Shown: one piece after another, positions 1-4,140 of the stretch
How the letters are laid out: each line of letters opens with the position of its first letter
Numbering within the stretch: the stretch's first letter is position 1
DNA from: Candidatus Pacearchaeota archaeon
Lineage (GTDB): Archaea > Nanoarchaeota > Nanoarchaeia > Pacearchaeales > GW2011-AR1
Assembly: GCA_002686195.1 (NCBI GenBank)
Contig: NZAS01000033.1
Coordinates: 11,969-17,481 of the forward strand
Direction: 5' to 3'
Length of the DNA: 5,513 bases
The notes under the pieces: generated by a model
Database searches by the model: none
What the model saw: the letters and a program-made list of their open reading frames with translations, nothing else
What the model was told of the DNA's origin: nothing
Program-made: the position numbers and the translations under genes

Positions 1-57
1 CCATTCAGAATCATCTTCTCTTAAAGATGCAAATGCCATGCCCGGTTTTCTACTCAT
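1..57 (-). CDS. Start of an unidentified gene, truncated by the window edge
   Basis: An open frame starts with ATG at 57 and runs leftward without a stop to base 1, giving 19 residues (MSRKPGMAFASLREDDSEW). Support for a real start: it is divergent from the TrmB-type gene, a TATA-like TTTATAAA lies 22 bp upstream (79-86), and a purine-rich stretch (GAGAGGGGAAGG, read on the minus strand at 70-59) directly precedes the ATG. If transcription starts about 26 bp from the TATA centre, the mRNA is leaderless and the purine stretch is not in it. A second in-frame ATG (residue 7) is possible. The peptide is too short to assign a family, and I do not recognise it. Confidence 0.6.
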   Translation of the reverse strand, partial: MSRKPGMAFASLREDDSEW

Positions 58-78
58 ACCTTCCCCTCTCAAAATCAA

Positions 79-86
79 TTTATAAA
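79..86 (-). promoter_or_regulatory. TATA box of the leftward gene
   Basis: TTTATAAA is centred at about 82.5, some 26 bp from the ATG at 57. That is the usual archaeal TATA-to-start-site distance, so transcription would begin at or next to the start codon. On the minus strand the box is preceded by AAGG rather than a strong A-rich BRE. The sequence is palindromic, so direction comes from position and not from the box itself. Confidence 0.5.
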
Positions 87-94
87 CCTTCCTA

Positions 95-124
95 TTTTGT
101 TGTCATTTCCCAATAAGAACAAAA
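95..124. promoter_or_regulatory. Inverted repeat, possible regulator operator
   Basis: TTTTGTT (95-101) and AACAAAA (118-124) are a perfect 7-bp inverted repeat with a 16-bp spacer. The half-site centres are 23 bp apart, roughly two helical turns, which suits a dimeric winged-helix regulator on one DNA face. The right arm abuts the BRE/TATA of the TrmB-family gene and the left arm is 9 bp from the TATA of the divergent gene. Binding here could control both, including autoregulation. The arms are simple A/T-rich words, so chance is a real alternative. Confidence 0.35.
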
Positions 125-140
125 CCAAAACCTTTATATA
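121..140 (+). promoter_or_regulatory. BRE and TATA box of the TrmB-family gene
   Basis: A tandem AAAACC-AAAACC (121-132) is followed directly by TTTATATA (133-140). The A-rich segment fits an archaeal TFB-recognition element and the box fits TBP binding. The box centre (136.5) lies about 26 bp before the ATG at 162, so the predicted transcript starts at the start codon. No Shine-Dalgarno sequence sits before that ATG, in agreement with a leaderless mRNA. Confidence 0.65.
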
Positions 141-161
141 TCTCAAATTCACCACTTTTCT

Positions 162-950
162 ATGATAATTAAGCAAGACTTAGTAAAGAGAATAAAGGAA
201 TATTTTAATTTAAATATTTATGAAACCAAGGTCTGGTTAGCATTGCTTTCTAAAGGAATTGCATCAGCAGGTGAAATTGCAGAGCTTTCCGGCGTTCCTA
301 GATCAAGAACTTACGACGTTTTAGAATCTTTAGAAAAAAATGGTTTTGCAATCGTGAAAATCGGTAAACCGGTTAAATACATCGCAGTAAAACCAACAGA
401 AGTTATTGAAAAAATGAAATCAAAAACAATGGCTCATGCCCAAGAAAAAGTAAAATCCCTTTCAAACTTAAAAGAAACTCAAGAATATGTTGAACTAGAG
501 TCCTTACATAAAACAGGTATTTCCCCAATAAAACCTCATGAAATAACAGGTTCATTAAAAGGACGTTCAAATATTGTATCAAGACTTAGAGAATTAGTTG
601 AAAACTCTCAAAAAGAAGTATTACTTTGCACTTCAGTAGAAGATTTCGAAGACAAGTCTCGTGTCTTACTCCCAGCTTTAGAAAAATTAAACAAAAACAA
701 TGTAAAAATAAAAATCGCGCTTTCAGGAGATTCTGAAAAAATAAAGAAATTAAACGCAAGATTAAACCTCAGAGTCGCTCAAATAGATTCAGACGCAAGA
801 GTTTTCATCTCAGACAAGAAGGAAGTTTTCTTCATGGTAACACCACACAACTCAGAAGAAGAAATGGGCGTATGGCTTAACTCACCTTTCTTCAGCGAAT
901 CCCTTACAGCAATCATTGAAACTAATTTAAAGAATGGTAATGGTAAATAA
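162..950 (+). CDS. TrmB-family transcriptional regulator
   Basis: This 262-residue DNA-binding regulator has a winged helix-turn-helix at about residues 10-78. YETKVWLALLSKG is the first helix region, GVPRSRTYDVLESLEKNG is the recognition helix, and the wing includes KIGKPVKYIAV. A charged helix, probably a dimerising coiled coil, follows at about 78-113. Residues 127-258 resemble the phospholipase-D-like regulatory domain of TrmB proteins (start GSLKGRSNIVSRLRELV, strand KEVLLCTS, then VFISDKKEVFFMV). I see no HxK catalytic motif, as expected for a regulator. It is shorter than the sugar-binding Thermococcus TrmB and seems to lack that protein's C-terminal sugar domain, so the ligand cannot be predicted. 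It has its own TATA promoter, is probably leaderless, and is followed 9 bp later by an unknown gene likely on the same transcript. The target may be its own divergent promoter region. Confidence 0.88.
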   Translation: MIIKQDLVKRIKEYFNLNIYETKVWLALLSKGIASAGEIAELSGVPRSRTYDVLESLEKNGFAIVKIGKPVKYIAVKPTEVIEKMKSKTMAHAQEKVKSLSNLKETQEYVELESLHKTGISPIKPHEITGSLKGRSNIVSRLRELVENSQKEVLLCTSVEDFEDKSRVLLPALEKLNKNNVKIKIALSGDSEKIKKLNARLNLRVAQIDSDARVFISDKKEVFFMVTPHNSEEEMGVWLNSPFFSESLTAIIETNLKNGNGK

Positions 951-959
951 TTTCTTACA

Positions 960-1370
960 ATGATAGACGAAACTACACCTCAACTAAGACTAGTATCTGA
1001 CACACCTATGACAAATCATAATCTAATTACTTGTTTTGCACTAGATGATGGTCAACTATATATTGGAGACGGTCCAGATTTTGAAAACTGGCATGCGGCT
1101 GGTTTAAGGGCAGGAAAGAACAAACCAAGACTTAGTTATTCTCTACCGGGAACACCTGCAGCAGCAGGTGTTGAATTACATGCAGCACAAAAAGAAAGAC
1201 ATTTTCTTAGATTATACGGAACATTACCTCATTCTGTAATGGAAGACATAGTAACAGGTAAAATAGAACCAACAAGAAAAGGAGCATTAAGACCAAATGA
1301 AATCAAAGAAATAGTAGAATCAATAGGTAGAGACACAAAAGATTATCTTTTCTTCCACAAAGCAGCTTAA
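960..1370 (+). CDS. Hypothetical protein, 136 residues, family not recognised
   Basis: The predicted protein is soluble, with no signal peptide or membrane segment. Visible features are an N-terminal beta-like part (NLITCFALDDGQLYIGDGPDF, about 21-41), a glycine/alanine-rich middle (GTPAAAGVELHAAQ, about 64-77), and a helical C-terminus (GALRPNEIKEIVESIGRD, about 108-125). Histidines are frequent (20, 45, 74, 81, 91, 133) and there is one cysteine (25), but they form no metal-site motif I know. It begins 9 bp after the regulator's stop, with no separate TATA element or clear Shine-Dalgarno sequence, so cotranscription is likely. An ATG at 1008 (residue 17) is an alternative start. Its stop codon overlaps the stop of the converging cca gene in the palindrome TTAA. 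Codon use looks similar to the neighbours. That it is a real gene rests on length, packing and a plausible globular composition. No function is proposed. Confidence 0.7.
   Translation: MIDETTPQLRLVSDTPMTNHNLITCFALDDGQLYIGDGPDFENWHAAGLRAGKNKPRLSYSLPGTPAAAGVELHAAQKERHFLRLYGTLPHSVMEDIVTGKIEPTRKGALRPNEIKEIVESIGRDTKDYLFFHKAA
1151..1172. repeat. Perfect 9-bp inverted repeat (hairpin) inside a coding region
   Basis: AACACCTGC (1151-1159) and GCAGGTGTT (1164-1172) are exact reverse complements separated by AGCA. In RNA this would form a 9-bp stem with five G-C pairs and a 4-nt loop. It lies within the unknown 136-residue gene and encodes GTPAAAGV in the protein. No T-run follows, so it does not look like a bacterial-type terminator. 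Confidence 0.7.
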
Positions 1371-2596
1371 ACTTTCATATTAGTAACACTCATCTGCTTA
1401 ACAACAGCCTTATTCTTGCCAAGCCAAGCCTTAACAAATTCTTTCCCAGTTAAACCAACTTTTTCCTTACAATAAATCTTCCCACCTTTCTCAAAAGTAT
1501 TTTTATGCTCCTTCTTAAAAGCCTTAACATTTTTAGCCATTTTCAAGGGAGGCCCTTGTTTAACAACTTCCACGCGAGACTTCAAAACTAAAAACACCTG
1601 GCCTGTCTTATTATCATCATATTCAAAATCTTCTTTAACAATATTAAAACTTTTCTCAAGCTCACCAACTAAAAACCTAGAAAACTTTTTCAATTTAGTC
1701 CCTGCAATATCGCCTTCTTGCCTATCTGTCTTCAATTCAATTTCCAAAAACTCTTGCCCCTTACTAATCTTTTTCAACTTAGAAACATCTATCTCTCGCT
1801 TCTCAAAATATCTCTTCGAAGGATTTGCCAAAAACTTGCGCACACTAGATTGCAACTTCCTAAAAGTCTCAATATTCAAAGCAGCCAAAACATTCCTTTC
1901 TTTAAATGTGGGATCAACCAAAATCAAAGGACTTCCTAATTTAGATTCATTAAGCTCAATCAAAACCTCAGCCTTATTCTTATATTGCTTCTCAGGATCA
2001 ATAATCTCTTGATCTTTAATTTTCTCCAAAGCCTTAATCAATTTCTCAAAAGTCCCATAATAAATCACCAAACATTCCAAGCCATACCCAGAAAAACCAT
2101 TAATATAAGATTCAGCCCCATAGACCCCACAGGCATGAAAAAAAGCCTTAGCAAGTCTAACTTCCTTTGGGCTCTTCAGTTTTCTCTTAACATAATTAAC
2201 ATGAAAATAACTCAAGTCAGTAACATTTTCAGCCTCCTGAGGCTTCTTAACTTTAACAACAGGAACAATTTCAAACCTTGCCATACCATTTTTATAAATT
2301 GAATAATATTCTCTGCTTCCTTTAACTTTATCTTTCTTATAACCTTTCAACTTCCCAATTAACTTTTCGAAATCCCTAGTAATTTCTTTCTCACTCCCAA
2401 ACCTAACAAAAATATCAACATCATATTTCTTCTGCTTCATCAAAGTATCTTTAGCAAAACTTCCCCCAACAAACACTTCTCCTTTAGTATTTTTCTTCAA
2501 AGTATCAACTATCTCTTTCGTTTCTTTCTCAAGATATTCCATATCTTCTGCAGTAGGTTCAAAATCAATGTCTTTCAATAAACTATTCAAATTCAT
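1367..2596 (-). CDS. cca: Archaeal CCA-adding enzyme (tRNA nucleotidyltransferase, class I)
   Basis: The enzyme adds or repairs the 3'-terminal CCA of tRNAs from CTP and ATP without a nucleic-acid template. The 409-residue protein starts with the nucleotidyltransferase palm: GGSFAKDT (44-51) is the nucleotide-binding G-S motif and DVD (59-61) gives two metal ligands. FEIVPVVKV (108-116) holds the third carboxylate position. The central domain has the archaeal signature GFSGYGLECLVIYYGTF (167-183), then DPTFKERNVLAALN (228-241). The C-terminal region carries VVKQGPPLKMAKNVKAF (344-360) and a final helical LTGKEFVKAWLGK. Length is slightly below the roughly 430-450 residues usual for archaeal enzymes. 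The third carboxylate is Glu109, where the well-studied Archaeoglobus enzyme has Asp. It follows oapC by 24 bp with no clear ribosome site and is probably the last gene of the operon. It converges on the unknown gene with overlapping stops. Confidence 0.95.
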   Translation of the reverse strand: MNLNSLLKDIDFEPTAEDMEYLEKETKEIVDTLKKNTKGEVFVGGSFAKDTLMKQKKYDVDIFVRFGSEKEITRDFEKLIGKLKGYKKDKVKGSREYYSIYKNGMARFEIVPVVKVKKPQEAENVTDLSYFHVNYVKRKLKSPKEVRLAKAFFHACGVYGAESYINGFSGYGLECLVIYYGTFEKLIKALEKIKDQEIIDPEKQYKNKAEVLIELNESKLGSPLILVDPTFKERNVLAALNIETFRKLQSSVRKFLANPSKRYFEKREIDVSKLKKISKGQEFLEIELKTDRQEGDIAGTKLKKFSRFLVGELEKSFNIVKEDFEYDDNKTGQVFLVLKSRVEVVKQGPPLKMAKNVKAFKKEHKNTFEKGGKIYCKEKVGLTGKEFVKAWLGKNKAVVKQMSVTNMKV

Positions 2597-2620
2597 AGAA
2601 CTAATAAGAAAATCGCGCTT

Positions 2621-3022
2621 TTAATCTTTACTAGAATCTCTAATAAACCCAGCAGGCTCTGTCAAGTCAATAACATATTTCCCCTCTTCAATTTGATAAA
2701 CTTTCGGCTTATCAGTCGCAAACAACTTCCCCAAATCAAGCAGATACTTCCCAGGCTTAATTATCTTTATACTTTCAAAATCCAAAAACACAGGCTTTTC
2801 CTCATCTTCAACACCTGCAATATCACGAACATCTTCCTCAATCTGCTTTTTCTCACTAGTAGTCAAAACAACTTCTTCTTCCTTTTTCTCAAGTTCCTTC
2901 AATTTCTCTGCTTTAATATAAAAAAAGAACTTGCTCCTACAACCCTCGCTAGAACATCCACTAAGAAGCTCCCCGCTCCCATCTTCATAAACCTTATTGC
3001 AATGCACACAACGATACGGCAT
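2621..3022 (-). CDS. oapC: OapC/ArvC-type zinc-ribbon protein (formerly DUF2072)
   Basis: This 133-residue protein opens MPYRCVHCNKVYEDGSGELL, the typical start of the archaeal OapC family. Four cysteines (5, 8, 23, 28) form a zinc ribbon, followed by the family's aromatic strand KFFFYIK (31-37). The second pair is spaced CX4C rather than the CXXC I expect. A charged linker (about 38-78) leads to a small C-terminal beta domain with SIKIIKPGKYLLDL (84-97) and EEGKYVIDL (112-120), also family hallmarks. I chose the ATG at 3022. A GTG at 3040 would add six residues, but it lies inside a Shine-Dalgarno-like GAGGTG and the family begins at MP-x-x-C. The family sits in a conserved archaeal set with a small GTPase and OapB, and the same order is seen here. 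Molecular function is unknown; a nucleic-acid or protein adaptor role is only a guess from the zinc ribbon. Confidence 0.88.
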   Translation of the reverse strand: MPYRCVHCNKVYEDGSGELLSGCSSEGCRSKFFFYIKAEKLKELEKKEEEVVLTTSEKKQIEEDVRDIAGVEDEEKPVFLDFESIKIIKPGKYLLDLGKLFATDKPKVYQIEEGKYVIDLTEPAGFIRDSSKD

Positions 3023-3037
3023 GTCTCTAAAAGAAAA

Positions 3038-3043
3038 CACCTC
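3038..3043 (-). promoter_or_regulatory. Shine-Dalgarno-like GAGGTG before oapC
   Basis: GAGGTG, read on the minus strand, matches the archaeal anti-16S core (part of GGAGGTGATC). It ends 15 nt before the ATG at 3022, which is longer than usual. Its GTG triplet is in frame with the gene, so automated start calling may mistake it for the start codon. Confidence 0.45.
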
Positions 3044-3052
3044 TTAATAAAT

Positions 3053-3062
3053 TTTTATATAA
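3053..3062 (-). promoter_or_regulatory. TATA-like element before oapC, possible internal promoter
   Basis: TTATATAAAA, read on the minus strand, touches the end of the oapB stop codon (3063-3065). Its centre is about 35 bp before the ATG at 3022, so a start site 26 bp away would fall near 3031 and give a leader of roughly 9 nt. Such a transcript would exclude the GTG at 3040, agreeing with the ATG start. It could drive oapC and cca separately from the GTPase. A/T-rich gaps make chance matches common. Confidence 0.35.
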
Positions 3063-3467
3063 TCAAGAAAACATCAACTCAATCTTCTTCGGATCTTTCT
3101 TAATCTCCTTAACAATCGAAGCAGGCCCAATAACAGTCAAAGCCTCAGAATCACCAACAAGCCCTTTAGCAATCTTATGTCTCATCTTAACAAGCATGCC
3201 CATATCTTTCAAATTAGGCTCAATGACAGCCAGTTCTATCCCTTTAAAGTTCTTAACATGATCAACCAAAGCCATTGTATCTTCAATTAATCTAGCTTCC
3301 TCCTCAGCTCTCAACCTTCCCTGTAATAAAACAATCTTATTTCCTAAAACCAAATTAAGAATCTTCTTAACTCTTTGAGCAATATTCAACTCTCCGACCT
3401 CCGAAAAAGGCATAACCTGTAAACTTAAACCCTTTATTTTTTTTACACCGCTTTTTTTACCAGCCAT
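3063..3467 (-). CDS. oapB: OapB/ArvB-type protein (formerly DUF2073)
   Basis: The 134-residue soluble alpha/beta protein has no membrane segment or signal peptide. After a basic N-terminus (GKKSGVKKIKG, 3-13) come GLSLQVMPFSEVGEL (13-27), then KIVLLQGRLRAEEEARLIEDTM (44-65), the most recognisable family block. GIELAVIEPN (76-85) and a C-terminal LTVIGPASIVKEIKKDP (110-126) follow. The family is archaeal and occurs next to a small GTPase and OapC; I recall it named for linkage to a replication origin in haloarchaea and later linked to the vesicle-forming GTPase. Its biochemical role is not known to me. A companion of the GTPase, such as a regulator or effector, is inferred from gene order. The gap to the GTPase gene is 26 bp, with a GGAG (3486-3483 on the minus strand) 15 nt before the ATG. 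Two A-runs, of 7 and 8, sit in the lysine-rich start. Confidence 0.88.
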   Translation of the reverse strand: MAGKKSGVKKIKGLSLQVMPFSEVGELNIAQRVKKILNLVLGNKIVLLQGRLRAEEEARLIEDTMALVDHVKNFKGIELAVIEPNLKDMGMLVKMRHKIAKGLVGDSEALTVIGPASIVKEIKKDPKKIELMFS

Positions 3468-3493
3468 CTTATATTTTTAATTCTCCAAGCCTT

Positions 3494-4132
3494 TTAAACT
3501 TTTTTAGACAATTTAAATAAGGATTCATAAAACTCCTCCATATTTGTCCCATCTTTTGCAGAGATGCCCACAACTTCATATTCAGGAAATGCACTCTCAA
3601 CTTTCTTCACATTCGCCTTCTTCAAGTCCATTTTATTCCCAACAACCAAAACAGGCAACTTCCTAGCAACTAAATTACCAATAATTGTAATATTCACCTG
3701 AGAATAAGGATTCTCAGCACCATCCAAAACAACTACCACAGCATCCATATCATCAAGCCACTTAATCGAATCAATAATTCCCTGAGTCGCCTCCTTAGCC
3801 CTTTTCTTAGCAGCCTTTTTCTTCAAACCATATTTAATAAAATTCTCATAATCTATCTTAGTGGCAATCCCAGGAGTATCAACCATCTTAAAAGTCAACT
3901 TCTTACCCTTATATTCAATCTCAACTTTCTCTTTAAACTGAACATGCCTTGTTTCGTGAGGAACTTTACTAGTTTCTCCAATATCTTCCCCTGTCCAATC
4001 TTTACATATTCTATTTGCCAAGCTAGTTTTACCTGCATTCGGAGGCCCATAAAAACCAAGTTTTATATTATCTTTTTTTCCAAAAAGCTTACTCAACATC
4101 TTTTTTGAAAAATTCTTAATCGCTTCAAACAT
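3494..4132 (-). CDS. oapA: Small Era/Ras-like GTPase, OapA/ArvA type
   Basis: The 212-residue protein has all the GTPase motifs. G1/P-loop is GPPNAGKT (29-36), G2 is probably Thr61 in VPHETR, G3 is DTPG (85-88), G4 is NKMD (166-169), and G5 is SAK (191-193). It should bind and hydrolyse GTP as a switch. Residues 1-20 form a basic helix with hydrophobic residues (F2, I5, F8, M12, L13, L16, F17) on one face and lysines on the other, fitting peripheral membrane binding. A lysine-rich segment (about 100-118) follows switch II, and ATQGIIDSIKWLDDMDAVVVVLDG with later NPYSQVNITIIGNL is characteristic of the archaeal OapA group. OapB and OapC genes follow directly, confirming the assignment. The haloarchaeal homologue is, from memory, needed for extracellular vesicle formation; the same role here is inference. 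The gene lies 8 bp after a membrane-protein gene and is probably translationally coupled to it. Confidence 0.9.
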   Translation of the reverse strand: MFEAIKNFSKKMLSKLFGKKDNIKLGFYGPPNAGKTSLANRICKDWTGEDIGETSKVPHETRHVQFKEKVEIEYKGKKLTFKMVDTPGIATKIDYENFIKYGLKKKAAKKRAKEATQGIIDSIKWLDDMDAVVVVLDGAENPYSQVNITIIGNLVARKLPVLVVGNKMDLKKANVKKVESAFPEYEVVGISAKDGTNMEEFYESLFKLSKKV

Positions 4133-4140
4133 CTTGATTT

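Noticed and set aside
1718..2302. Two rightward open frames (1718-1939 and 1985-2302) opposite cca
   Set aside because: They lie wholly antisense to a clear CCA-adding enzyme, have low-complexity Leu/Ile/Asn/Phe-rich translations and no promoter or ribosome site.
2615..2627. TATA-like AGATTAAAA before cca
   Set aside because: The match is weak and lies in the end of oapC; cca is better explained by read-through from the operon.
2693..3103. Rightward open frame opposite oapC
   Set aside because: It is antisense to a family-conserved zinc-ribbon gene and its translation is the Phe/Leu-rich complement of lysine/glutamate codons.
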